64,000 nucleotides of DNA, from positions 229,653 through 293,652 of the forward strand of contig NZ_JABBDY010000005.1 in assembly GCF_012847295.1 (NCBI RefSeq), read 5' to 3'. Under the pieces are notes generated by a model. The model was not told the DNA's origin. It searched no databases and was given only the letters and a program-made list of their open reading frames with translations. The first letter of the stretch is position 1, and each line of letters opens with the position of its first letter. Positions 18,877 through 27,446 of this stretch are shown here, in pieces. This stretch comes from Microbacterium sp. MF43. GTDB taxonomy: Bacteria > Actinomycetota > Actinomycetes > Actinomycetales > Microbacteriaceae. Position numbers and translations under genes: made by a program.

Positions 18877-20613
18877 GTGACCATCAGCGACACCGACACG
18901 CGCGACGCGACGCCGCACGCCGGCCGTGCCGCCGCCCGTCCGCCGCGTCCGTCGTCCAAGCCCAACGGGCAGTGGAAGATCGACGGCACCGCTCCCCTGA
19001 ACGGCAACGAGGAGTGGAAGCAGCAGGACGGCGGCCTCGCTGTGCGCGAGCGCATCGAGACGATCTACGCCAAGGGCGGCTTCGACTCGATCGACCCGAC
19101 CGACCTGCACGGCAGGTTCCGCTGGTGGGGGCTGTACACCCAGCGCAAGCCCGGGATCGACGGCGGCCGCACCGCCACACTCGAGCCGCATGAGCTCGAG
19201 GACCGCTACTTCATGCTGCGGGTGCGCATCGACGGAGGTCAGCTGACCACCGATCAGCTGCGCGTCGTCGCCGGCATCTCGCAGGAGTTCGGCCGCGACA
19301 CCGCCGACCTCACGGACCGGCAGAACATCCAGCTGCACTGGGTCGAGGTCGAGGCCATGCCCGAGATCTGGCGCCGCCTCGAGTCGGTGGGCCTCGGCAC
19401 GACGGAGGCGTGCGGTGACGTGCCCCGCGTGGTCCTCGGGTCCCCGGTTGCCGGCATCGCGGCCGACGAGCTCATCGATCCCACCCCGCAGATCGACGAG
19501 ATCACGACGCGCTTCATCGGCGACGAGTCGCTCGCCAACCTGCCCCGGAAGTTCAAGTCGGCGATCACCGGCCACCCCAGCCAGGACGTCGTCCACGAGA
19601 TCAACGACGTGGCGTTCGTCGCCGTCGAGCACCCCGAGCTGGGTGTCGGCTACGACATCTGGGTCGGCGGCGGCCTCTCCACGACGCCGCGTCTGGCCGA
19701 GCGCCTGGGTGCCTTCGTGGCTCCGGATCAGGTGGCGGATGCCTGGCACGGCGTCGCTCAGATCTTCCGCGACTACGGCTACCGTCGCCTGCGCAACAAG
19801 GCCCGGCTGAAGTTCCTGCTCGCCGAGTGGGGCGCCGAGAAGTTCCGGCAGGTGCTGCAGGACGAGTACCTCGGATACGCGCTGCCCGATGGGCCGGCCG
19901 CACCGAAGCCGCTCACGCAGGGGGACCACGTCGGCGTCCACCGCCAGAAGGACGGCCGCTTCTATGTCGGCGTGACGCCGATCGTGGGCCGTGTCTCGGG
20001 CCCGATCCTGTCGAAGCTCGCCGACCTCGTCGAGGCGCACGGCTCGACCCGGCTGCGCACGACGCCTCACCAGAAGCTCGTGATCCTCGACATCCCCGAG
20101 GACCGCGTCGAGTCCCTCATCGCCGGGCTCGACGAACTCGGCCTCTCGGCGCGCCCGAGCCTGATCCGTCGCGGCACGATCGCGTGCACGGGCATCGAGT
20201 TCTGCAAGCTCGCGATCGTCGAGACGAAGGCCTACGCGACGGCGGCGGTGCTCGACCTCGAGGAGCGCCTCGCGCAGTTCGACCTTCCGCACCCGATCTC
20301 GCTGCACGTGAACGGATGCCCCAACTCCTGCGCGCGGATCCAGACGGCCGACATCGGGCTCAAGGGCCAGCTCGTCACGATCGACGGGGAGCAGGTGCCC
20401 GGGTATCAGGTGCACCTCGGCGGCGGTCTCGCGAACGCCGACCGGGAGGACCCCGGCCTCGGCCGGACGGTTCGGGGCCTGAAGGTCGCCGCCGACGGCA
20501 TCGCCGACTACACCGAGCGGGTCGTCAAGAGGTTCCTGGCCGAGCGGGATGCCGCGGCGGACGAGACCTTCGCGCAGTGGGCGCACCGCGCCGACGAGGA
20601 GGCGCTGCAATGA
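18877..20613 (+). CDS. sir: Ferredoxin-dependent sulfite reductase (or nitrite reductase paralogue)
   Basis: A 578-residue protein with duplicated ferrodoxin-like halves. The siroheme-[4Fe-4S] cysteines are at 437, 443, 481 and 485 (ACTGIEFC and NGCPNSC). The N-terminal substrate loop TDRQNIQLHW is typical of the family. It reduces sulfite to sulfide with six electrons from ferredoxin. GTG 18877 follows GGAGGCCACC. Context with cysH, cysD, cysN, fpr and fdx makes sulfite the likely substrate. Its stop overlaps the cysH start (ATGA). Confidence 0.93.
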   Translation: MTISDTDTRDATPHAGRAAARPPRPSSKPNGQWKIDGTAPLNGNEEWKQQDGGLAVRERIETIYAKGGFDSIDPTDLHGRFRWWGLYTQRKPGIDGGRTATLEPHELEDRYFMLRVRIDGGQLTTDQLRVVAGISQEFGRDTADLTDRQNIQLHWVEVEAMPEIWRRLESVGLGTTEACGDVPRVVLGSPVAGIAADELIDPTPQIDEITTRFIGDESLANLPRKFKSAITGHPSQDVVHEINDVAFVAVEHPELGVGYDIWVGGGLSTTPRLAERLGAFVAPDQVADAWHGVAQIFRDYGYRRLRNKARLKFLLAEWGAEKFRQVLQDEYLGYALPDGPAAPKPLTQGDHVGVHRQKDGRFYVGVTPIVGRVSGPILSKLADLVEAHGSTRLRTTPHQKLVILDIPEDRVESLIAGLDELGLSARPSLIRRGTIACTGIEFCKLAIVETKAYATAAVLDLEERLAQFDLPHPISLHVNGCPNSCARIQTADIGLKGQLVTIDGEQVPGYQVHLGGGLANADREDPGLGRTVRGLKVAADGIADYTERVVKRFLAERDAAADETFAQWAHRADEEALQ

Positions 20614-21353
20614 CGGTCACCCTCGCACCGCGCATCGCGGTGAAGCGCACCGCCGACGAGCTCCGCGCGCTGGCCGAGCAGGGCAACCACGAGCTCGGCA
20701 GCCTGACCGACCACGAAGCATCCCCCGCCGAAGTCGTCGCGTGGGTGGCGCGCAACTTCTCGATGACCTCCGCGGCCGTCGCGTGCTCGATGGCGGACGC
20801 CGCACTCCCCCACCTCGTGGCGGAGCAGCTGCCGGGCGTCGACGTGCTTTTCCTCGACACCGGGTATCACTTCGCCGAGACGCGCCACACGCGCGACGAG
20901 GTCGGCCGCGCACTCGACGTGCGCATCGTGGACGTGCTGCCCGAGCAGACCGTCGCCCAGCAGGACGCGGAGTTCGGCGCGAAGCTCTTCGAGCGCGACG
21001 CGGCGCTGTGCTGCGAGCGCCGCAAGGTCGCGCCGCTCAAGGACGCGGTGTCGGGATACGAGGTGTGGTTCACGGGCGTGCGCCGCGAGGAGGCGCCGAC
21101 CCGCACGAACACTCCGCTGGTGACGTGGGACGAGCGCAACGGGCTCGTGAAGGTGAACCCGGTCGCCGCGTGGACCTTCGACGACCTGCTCGATTACGCC
21201 GGCACGCACCAGGTGCCGGTGAATCTGCTCGTGTCGAACGGCTATCCCTCGATCGGCTGCGAGCCCTGCACGAACCCGGTCGCCCCCGGTGAAGACCCCC
21301 GGTCCGGCCGCTGGGCCGGGCTCTCGAAGACGGAATGCGGGCTGCACGTATGA
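20610..21353 (+). CDS. cysH: Phosphoadenylyl/adenylyl-sulfate reductase (APS-reductase type)
   Basis: A 247-residue PAPS/APS reductase. The N-terminal PP-motif FSMTSAAVACS is slightly changed from the usual SGGKDS-like pattern. Paired cysteines at 134-135 and 217/220 form the [4Fe-4S] site of assimilatory APS reductases, and the C-terminal TECGLH holds the catalytic Cys243. It reduces activated sulfate to sulfite. The ATG overlaps the sir stop, and its own stop overlaps cysD (both ATGA), so translation is coupled. Confidence 0.93.
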   Translation: MTVTLAPRIAVKRTADELRALAEQGNHELGSLTDHEASPAEVVAWVARNFSMTSAAVACSMADAALPHLVAEQLPGVDVLFLDTGYHFAETRHTRDEVGRALDVRIVDVLPEQTVAQQDAEFGAKLFERDAALCCERRKVAPLKDAVSGYEVWFTGVRREEAPTRTNTPLVTWDERNGLVKVNPVAAWTFDDLLDYAGTHQVPVNLLVSNGYPSIGCEPCTNPVAPGEDPRSGRWAGLSKTECGLHV

Positions 21354-22348
21354 CTCTCTCGAACACCGCGAGCGTTTCGTCTCGCTCCGCTCGCTCGACG
21401 ACCGGGACTCCGGTCGTCGAGCGCGGGAGCGAAGCGACCGAGACGAAACGCCCTCGAGCGCTGTCGACGCTCGACCTTCTCGAGGCGGAGGCGATCCACG
21501 TCATCCGCGAGGTCGTCGCCGAATTCGAGCGCCCTGTGCTGCTGTTCTCGGGCGGCAAGGACTCGGTCGTCGTCCTTCACCTCGCGACCAAGGCGTTCGC
21601 TCCCGGTAAGGTGCCGTTTCCGGTGCTCCACGTCGACACCGGCCACAACTTCCCCGAGGTGCTGTCCTTCCGCGACGAGACCGTCGAGCGTCTCGGCATC
21701 CGTCTCGAGGTCGCGAAGGTGCAGGACTACATCGACGACGGGCGCCTGCAGGAGCGCGCCGATGGAACGCGCAACCCGCTGCAGACGCTGCCTCTCCTCG
21801 ATGCGATCGCGAACGGCCGCCACGACGCCGTCTTCGGCGGCGCCCGCCGCGACGAGGACAAGGCCCGCGCGAAGGAGCGCATCATCTCACTGCGCGACGA
21901 GTTCGGGCAGTGGGATCCGCGCAATCAGCGCCCCGAGCTGTGGAGTCTGTACAACGGCCGCCACACGCCGGGCCAGCACGTCCGCGCCTTCCCGATCTCG
22001 AACTGGACCGAGCTCGACGTCTGGCGCTACATCGAGCGCGAGGGCATCCCGCTGCCGTCGCTGTACTTCGCGCACGAGCGGGAGGTGTATGCCCGCGACG
22101 GCATGTGGCGCCCGGTGGGCGAGTTCTCGCCGCCCCGCGCCGACGAGAACGTCGAGCTGCGCACCGTGCGGTACCGCACCGTCGGCGACATGAGCTGCAC
22201 AGGGGCGGTGGAATCGGATGCCTCGACCCTCGCCGACATCGTCGCCGAGGTCGCCGTGTCCACCCTCACCGAGCGGGGCGCGACGCGCGCCGACGACCGG
22301 CTCAGCGAAGCCGCGATGGAAGACCGCAAGAAGGACGGGTACTTCTGA
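21350..22348 (+). CDS. cysD: Sulfate adenylyltransferase small subunit (with palindromic N-terminal insertion)
   Basis: A 332-residue CysD. The catalytic PP-loop is LLFSGGKDSVVVLHLA (about 63-78), followed by FPVLHVDTGHNFPE and the C-terminal arginine-rich tail DRLSEAAMEDRKKDGYF. It makes APS from ATP and sulfate with CysN. The conserved protein should begin near STLDLLEAEAIHVIRE (about 38), but about 30 extra residues precede it. Residues 8-34 are encoded by a palindromic repeat (21373-21450). ATG 21350 overlaps the cysH stop. Confidence 0.93.
   Translation: MTLSNTASVSSRSARSTTGTPVVERGSEATETKRPRALSTLDLLEAEAIHVIREVVAEFERPVLLFSGGKDSVVVLHLATKAFAPGKVPFPVLHVDTGHNFPEVLSFRDETVERLGIRLEVAKVQDYIDDGRLQERADGTRNPLQTLPLLDAIANGRHDAVFGGARRDEDKARAKERIISLRDEFGQWDPRNQRPELWSLYNGRHTPGQHVRAFPISNWTELDVWRYIEREGIPLPSLYFAHEREVYARDGMWRPVGEFSPPRADENVELRTVRYRTVGDMSCTGAVESDASTLADIVAEVAVSTLTERGATRADDRLSEAAMEDRKKDGYF
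21373..21450. repeat. Palindromic repeat inside cysD
   Basis: A 78-base element. Its outer arms CGTTTCGTCTCG and CGAGACGAAACG (21373-21384, 21439-21450) and inner arms CGCTCGACGACCGG and complement (21392-21405, 21410-21423) are perfect, around a 4-base loop. It reads through as 26 residues without a stop. Its arms are related to the cysN element and to intergenic copies at 48223 and 51306. Confidence 0.9.
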
Positions 22349-23745
22349 TGTCCCTCGATACCCAGGGTGTTTCGGCTCGCTTCGCTCGCTCGACGACCGC
22401 CGTCGACGCGGTCGCTGAGCGAGGAGCGCAGCAACGAGACGAACCGCAGACGCCGACGCTCTTCCGGTTCGCGACGGCCGGATCGGTCGACGACGGCAAG
22501 TCGACGCTCGTGGGCCGGCTGCTGCACGACTCCAAGGCGATCCTCGCCGACCAGCTCGAGCAGGTGCAGCGCACGTCCGCCGAGCGCGGTTTCGCTCACG
22601 GCGAGTTCGACTTCGCGCTCCTCACCGACGGCCTGCGCGCCGAGCGCGAGCAGGGCATCACGATCGACGTGGCCTACCGCTACTTCTCCACCGGCTCGCG
22701 ATCGTTCGTCCTGGCCGACTGCCCGGGCCATGTGCAGTACACCCGCAACATGGTCACCGGGGCGACGACGGCCGACGCGGTCGTCGTGCTCGTGGACGGA
22801 CGCAAGGGCGTGCTCGAGCAGACCCGCCGCCACCTCGCGGTCGTCGCGCTGCTGCGCGTTCCGCATGTCATCGTCGCGGTGAACAAGATCGACCTCGTCG
22901 GGTTCTCGGCAGAGGTGTTCTCGTCGGTCGCGGACCAGGCCCGGACGGTGGCGGCCGAGCTCGGCATCCGGAATCTGCACGTACTGCCGGTGTCGGCGCT
23001 GGAAGGCGACAACATCGTCGACCGCTCCGAGCGGACGCCCTGGTACGGCGGGCCGGCGCTGCTCGAGCTGCTCGAGACGCTCCCGGCCGCCGACGAGCTC
23101 GAGAAGAGCCTCGAGCCCCTGCGCCTCCCGGTGCAGCTGGTGCTCCGCCCGCAGGGCGGCCTCGCGCCCGAGGTCGCGGCCGACCCCGCCGAGGTCGAGC
23201 GCCTCCGCGACTACCGCGCCGTGGCGGGTCGCATCTCATCGGGATCCGTCCGCGTCGGCGACCGCGTGGAGATCTTCCCCTCGGGGATCGCCACGACGGT
23301 GACGGGCATCCGCTCAGCGGGCACAGCCGTCGACGAGGCGTTCGCCTCGCAGTCCGTGTCGCTCGAGTTCGCCGACGACATCGACACCGCCCGGGGAGCC
23401 GTCGTCGTCGCGGAAGGCACGCTGCCCGCAGGACGCAAGGAGATCGAGGTCGAGCTCTTCCAGCTCGATGCGCGGCCGCTGACGCCGGGCTCACGCGTGC
23501 TGGTCAAGCACGGGACGACGACCGTCCAGGCGATCGTCGCGCAGATCGAGTCGCGCTACGACCTCGATGCACTCGTGCACGAACCCGCCCAGGCGCTGCA
23601 GACCAACGACATCGGCCGCGCGCGTCTGCGCCTGGCCGGCGAACTGCCCATCGAGCCGTACGAGGCCAGCCGTCACGGCGGTTCGTTCCTCGTCATTCAT
23701 CCGTCCGACGGCGCCACACTCGCCGCCGGCATCGCGCGCGACTGA
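22348..23745 (+). CDS. cysN: Sulfate adenylyltransferase large subunit (GTPase)
   Basis: A 465-residue EF-Tu-like GTPase. The P-loop is GSVDDGKS (45-52); the G3 box DCPGHVQYTRNM and G4 NKID are present, then two beta-barrel domains. GTP hydrolysis drives APS formation with CysD. There is no C-terminal APS kinase fusion. The ATG overlaps the cysD stop by one base (TGATG). Residues 7-33 are encoded by a second copy of the palindromic repeat; without it the protein would start near PTLFRFATAG. Confidence 0.94.
   Translation: MSLDTQGVSARFARSTTAVDAVAERGAQQRDEPQTPTLFRFATAGSVDDGKSTLVGRLLHDSKAILADQLEQVQRTSAERGFAHGEFDFALLTDGLRAEREQGITIDVAYRYFSTGSRSFVLADCPGHVQYTRNMVTGATTADAVVVLVDGRKGVLEQTRRHLAVVALLRVPHVIVAVNKIDLVGFSAEVFSSVADQARTVAAELGIRNLHVLPVSALEGDNIVDRSERTPWYGGPALLELLETLPAADELEKSLEPLRLPVQLVLRPQGGLAPEVAADPAEVERLRDYRAVAGRISSGSVRVGDRVEIFPSGIATTVTGIRSAGTAVDEAFASQSVSLEFADDIDTARGAVVVAEGTLPAGRKEIEVELFQLDARPLTPGSRVLVKHGTTTVQAIVAQIESRYDLDALVHEPAQALQTNDIGRARLRLAGELPIEPYEASRHGGSFLVIHPSDGATLAAGIARD
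22368..22446. repeat. Palindromic repeat inside cysN
   Basis: A 79-base relative of the cysD element. The left arm GTTTCGGCTCGCTTCGCTCG and what follows (to CGACGACC) match the complement of the intergenic copies at about 29 of 32 positions; the right end is CGAGACGAACCG. Both elements are read in the same frame in the left arm (each gives ARSTT), and neither contains a stop. Confidence 0.88.
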
Positions 23746-23793
23746 CGCGCACCGCTCCACCAACCCCGACACGCCGAACGAAGGAGGCGAACC

Positions 23794-24861
23794 GTGAACA
23801 CCATCCGCACCGCGACGACGATCACCACCCTGGGACTTGTGGCGGCCATGATGGCCGGCTGCGCCCCCGCGTCGGGGAGCACCCCGGATGCCGAAGAGGT
23901 GACCGAGCTCCGCCTCGGCTACTTCGCCAACGTCACCCACGCCCCCGCGCTCGTCGGTCTCGAGGAGGGCCTCTTCGAGGACGCGCTCGGCGACATCGAC
24001 GTGACGACCTCTGTCTTCAACGCCGGCCCCGCCGCCATCGAGGCGCTCACGGCGGGAGCGATCGACGCGACCTACATCGGTCCGAACCCGTCGATCAACA
24101 CGTTCATCCAGTCCGGAGGGGAGTCGGCACGCATCGTGGCCGGCGCCGCGACCGGCGGCGCGGCGCTCGTCGTCGCACCCGGGATCGACAGCCCGCAGCA
24201 GCTGGCCGGGACGACCCTGGCGACGCCGCAGCTCGGCAACACGCAGGATGTCGCGCTGCGCGTGTGGCTCGCCGACCAGGGCTACGAGACCGACGTCTCA
24301 GGTGGCGGCGACGTGTCGGTGACCCCGACCGAGAACGCCCAGACGCTGACGCTCTTCCAGCAGGGAGACATCGACGGCGCCTGGCTCCCCGAGCCGTGGG
24401 TGTCGCGCCTCGTCATCGACGAGGGCGCCGAGGTGCTCGTCGACGAGGCGAACCTGTGGCCCGACGGCGAGTTCCCCACGACCGTCCTGCTGGTGCGCGC
24501 CGAGTTCCTCGAGCAGCACCCGGAGGCCGTCGAGCAGCTGCTGGAGGGTCACGTCGCCGCCGTCCAGTGGATCGCGGACAACCCCGAAGAGGCGCCCGCG
24601 GTGATCAACGGCGCGATCGAGGCGGAGACGGGCAAGCCTCTCTCCGATGCGGTCATCGAGCGGGCGCTGGACCACGTCACCTTCTCGGTCGACCCGCACG
24701 CCGACACCTTCGAGACCCTCGTCGCGAACGGCCTGGAGGCCGGCACGCAGAAGGAGGGCTCGATCGACGGCCTGTTCGATCTGCGCCTGCTCAACGGCCT
24801 GCTCGAGGCAGCCGGCGCCCCGGCCGTCTCGGCCGCGGGCCTCGGCGAGGATTCACCGTGA
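23794..24861 (+). CDS. ABC transporter substrate-binding lipoprotein (SsuA/TauA-like)
   Basis: A 355-residue lipoprotein. A signal peptide ends in a lipobox AGC at residues 21-23 (MMAGC). The mature part is an NMT1/SsuA-like binding protein: LGYFANVTHAPALVGLEEG, IDATYIGPNPSIN and GAWLPEPWVSRL. It would bind sulfonates or sulfate esters for import. AAGGAGGCGAACC precedes GTG 23794. Context with sulfate-activation genes suggests an oxyanion or sulfonate substrate; exact ligand unknown. Confidence 0.88.
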   Translation: MNTIRTATTITTLGLVAAMMAGCAPASGSTPDAEEVTELRLGYFANVTHAPALVGLEEGLFEDALGDIDVTTSVFNAGPAAIEALTAGAIDATYIGPNPSINTFIQSGGESARIVAGAATGGAALVVAPGIDSPQQLAGTTLATPQLGNTQDVALRVWLADQGYETDVSGGGDVSVTPTENAQTLTLFQQGDIDGAWLPEPWVSRLVIDEGAEVLVDEANLWPDGEFPTTVLLVRAEFLEQHPEAVEQLLEGHVAAVQWIADNPEEAPAVINGAIEAETGKPLSDAVIERALDHVTFSVDPHADTFETLVANGLEAGTQKEGSIDGLFDLRLLNGLLEAAGAPAVSAAGLGEDSP

Positions 24862-25724
24862 CCGATCTCAACGCCCGCGGCACCGGCGTCGCGTCGTCCA
24901 TCGACGCGGCGCCGGGCCGCGGCATCCCGAACCTGCTCGGCCCGAGCTTCGACGGGGTCGCTCCGGTGCCCGCCGCCGCCCCCGCGCAGCCCCCCGCGGT
25001 GCGCATCGACGGCGTCTCGAAGCGGTTCGGCGCCGGGCCCCTCGTGCTCGACGACGTCGCGCTCGACATCGCGCCCGGCGAGTTCGTGTGCCTGCTGGGC
25101 GCTTCGGGGTGCGGAAAGTCGACCCTGCTGAACCTGATCGCCGGCCTCGACCGGCCCACGGCCGGGCGCATCGAGACTCCCGCGGCCGGTGCGGCGGTGA
25201 TGTTCCAGGAGTCGGCGCTCATGCCGTGGCTCACCGCACGGCGCAACGTCGAGCTGGCGCTCCGGCTTCGTGGCGTCGCGCGCGGCGAGCGGCGCGAGAA
25301 GGCGCTGGCGCTGCTGGACGCGGTCAATCTGGCGGATGCCGCCGACAAGCGTCCGCACGAACTGTCCGGCGGCATGCGCCAGCGCGTCGCCCTCGCCCGC
25401 GCGCTCGCGCAGGACCGACCGGTCCTCCTCATGGACGAGCCCTTCGCCGCCCTCGACGCGATCACCCGCGACCTGCTCCACGAGGAGCTCGAGCGGGTGT
25501 GGCGGGCGACCGGACGCACCATCGTCTTCGTGACCCACAACGTGCGCGAAGCGGCACGGCTCGGCCAGCGCGTCGTGCTGATGGGCAGTCGGCCCGGCCG
25601 GATCGTGCAGCAGTGGCAGGTCGCCAAGACGACGGGCCGGCGCATCGAGTCGCCCGAGGTGGCCGCCCTCTCGGTGGAGATCACCGAGCAGCTGCGGAAG
25701 GAGATCCGTCGCAATGCCGCGTGA
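24858..25724 (+). CDS. ABC transporter ATPase (SsuB-like)
   Basis: A 288-residue ATPase. An unusual 45-residue N-terminal extension precedes the nucleotide-binding domain. Walker A is GASGCGKST (about 89-97), the signature [15 protein letters not shown] (about 168-182) and Walker B LLMDEPFAALD. It pairs with the permease at 25714. GTG 24858 overlaps the binding-protein stop (GTGA), so the proteins are made together. Confidence 0.92.
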   Translation: MTDLNARGTGVASSIDAAPGRGIPNLLGPSFDGVAPVPAAAPAQPPAVRIDGVSKRFGAGPLVLDDVALDIAPGEFVCLLGASGCGKSTLLNLIAGLDRPTAGRIETPAAGAAVMFQESALMPWLTARRNVELALRLRGVARGERREKALALLDAVNLADAADKRPHELSGGMRQRVALARALAQDRPVLLMDEPFAALDAITRDLLHEELERVWRATGRTIVFVTHNVREAARLGQRVVLMGSRPGRIVQQWQVAKTTGRRIESPEVAALSVEITEQLRKEIRRNAA

Positions 25725-26634
25725 CACCACGACCATCGACAGGACGGATGCCGCGGCATCCGTCCTGTCCGACGACCTCCGCTCGCTCGCCGCCGGCCTC
25801 GACAACCTGCAGACCGACACCGACGCCGCTCCCAGCCGCTGGCGCCGCTTCGCGACCAGCGTCGTGCCGCCGATCGTCTTCGTCATCCTGCTGATCGTCG
25901 CGTGGCAGCTCTACGTCGTGATCGCCGACCCGCGCCCCGACAAGGTCCCGAGCCCGCTCGACGTGTGGAACGCGCTCGGCCTGGCATGGGAGACCGGGCG
26001 CCTTCAGGAGGCCGTCGCGACGAGCCTCGAGCGGGGGATCGCCGGCTTCATCATCGCGATCGCCGTCGGCACGCCCATCGGCCTGCTGCTCGCCGAGGTG
26101 AAGCCGATCCGCCGCGCCGTGGGTCCGATCATCTCCGGCTTGCAGGTGCTCCCGTCGGTCGCGTGGGTTCCGGCCGCCATCATCTGGTTCGGGCTGTCGG
26201 ACGCCACCGTGTACTTCGTGATCCTCATGGGCGCGATCCCCTCGATCGTCAACGGCCTCATCGCGGGCATCGACCAGGTGCCGCCGCAGCTGCGCCGCGT
26301 GGGAACGGTGCTGGGTGCGTCCCGCTGGCAGCTGGCGACCTCGGTGATCCTTCCCGCCGCCCTGCCCGGCTATCTCGCGGGGCTCAAGCAGGGATGGGCC
26401 TTCTCGTGGCGCTCGCTCATGGCGGCCGAGATCATCGCGACCGGCGGCACGATCGGATTCGGCCTGGGCGCGATGCTGCAGCAGTCGCGCGACCTCGCCG
26501 ACCTCGCCGGCGTGCTCGGCGCGATCCTGGTGATCCTCGCGATCGGCATCCTCATCGAACTCGTCTTCTTCGGGCCGCTCGAGCGACGGATGCTTCGCCG
26601 CCGGGGCCTTCTCATCACGGGAGGTGCCCGATGA
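25714..26634 (+). CDS. ABC transporter permease (SsuC-like)
   Basis: A 306-residue permease with about six helices after a 45-residue cytoplasmic N-terminus. The EAA-like loop is GTVLGASRWQLATSVILPAALPG. It overlaps the end of the ATPase gene by 11 bases. Residues about 9-19 (DRTDAAASVLS) are encoded across a 32-bp perfect palindrome at 25738-25769. It completes the importer. Confidence 0.9.
   Translation: MPRDTTTIDRTDAAASVLSDDLRSLAAGLDNLQTDTDAAPSRWRRFATSVVPPIVFVILLIVAWQLYVVIADPRPDKVPSPLDVWNALGLAWETGRLQEAVATSLERGIAGFIIAIAVGTPIGLLLAEVKPIRRAVGPIISGLQVLPSVAWVPAAIIWFGLSDATVYFVILMGAIPSIVNGLIAGIDQVPPQLRRVGTVLGASRWQLATSVILPAALPGYLAGLKQGWAFSWRSLMAAEIIATGGTIGFGLGAMLQQSRDLADLAGVLGAILVILAIGILIELVFFGPLERRMLRRRGLLITGGAR
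25738..25769. repeat. Perfect 32-bp palindrome inside the SsuC-like gene
   Basis: Two GGATGCC heptamers in inverted orientation, two bases apart, are extended by flanks ending in GACAGGAC on one side and GTCCTGTC on the other. All 32 bases are self-complementary. Because it falls in the variable N-terminal tail of the permease, it is tolerated as coding sequence. Confidence 0.9.
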
Positions 26635-27446
26635 CCGGCGTCGGGAAGGTGTGGCTGGTGGGAGCAGGACCGGGCGACCCGGGCCTGCTCACGGTCAAGG
26701 GACTGCGCGCGCTCGAGCGCGCCGACGTCGTGGTGGCCGATCGGCTCGGCGCGCGACCGGTGCTCGACGCACTCGCCGCCGACGGCGTCGCCCTTCGCGC
26801 GGAGATCGTCGACGTGGGCAAGCTCCCCGGGCACCACGCGGTGCCCCAGGACGCCATCAACGCGCTGCTCGTGCAGCTGGCGCGGGACGGCAAGCAGGTC
26901 GTCCGGCTCAAGGGCGGCGACCCGTACATCTTCGGCCGCGGCGGCGAAGAGCTCGCCGCGTGCGTGGAAGGCGGCGTCGAGGTCGAGGTGGTTCCGGGAG
27001 TGACGAGCGCCATCTCGGTGCCCGCCATCGCCGGCATCCCCCTCACCCACCGCGGTGTCGCGACGGCGTTCACCGTCGCGACCGGCCACGACCAGATCCG
27101 CGCGCTCGGCGGCGGTCGCGACCACACGGTCGTCCTGCTCATGGGCGTCGGCACCCTGGCGAACTCCGCCCTCACTCTCGCACGCGGCGAACGCGGAGCG
27201 GACTGCCCGGTCGCGATCATCGAGGACGGCTTCGGGCCCGGTCAGCGGGTCACGGTGGGAACCCTCTCGACCATCGCGCACCAGGCTGCGGCGCGCGGTG
27301 TGCGCTCCCCCGCGGTCGTCGTCGTCGGCGACGTCGTGCGGCTCAGCCCCTACGCCCCCGATGCTCTCGCCACCCTCGACCTCTCGACCTTCGATCCTCT
27401 CGCGGCCCCGGCCGCGCACCCGACCGGAAAGGCCAACCCCTCGTGA
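26631..27446 (+). CDS. cobA: Uroporphyrinogen-III C-methyltransferase
   Basis: A 271-residue SUMT. Motifs VWLVGAGPGDPGLLTVKG (5-22), LKGGDPYIFGRGGEE (about 94-108) and VVPGVTSAISVPA are diagnostic. It adds two methyl groups to uroporphyrinogen III to give precorrin-2, the siroheme precursor. The single domain means the dehydrogenase/chelatase steps need other proteins; the CbiX-like gene at 17988 can do the chelation. It overlaps the permease stop (ATGA). Confidence 0.95.
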   Translation: MTGVGKVWLVGAGPGDPGLLTVKGLRALERADVVVADRLGARPVLDALAADGVALRAEIVDVGKLPGHHAVPQDAINALLVQLARDGKQVVRLKGGDPYIFGRGGEELAACVEGGVEVEVVPGVTSAISVPAIAGIPLTHRGVATAFTVATGHDQIRALGGGRDHTVVLLMGVGTLANSALTLARGERGADCPVAIIEDGFGPGQRVTVGTLSTIAHQAAARGVRSPAVVVVGDVVRLSPYAPDALATLDLSTFDPLAAPAAHPTGKANPS

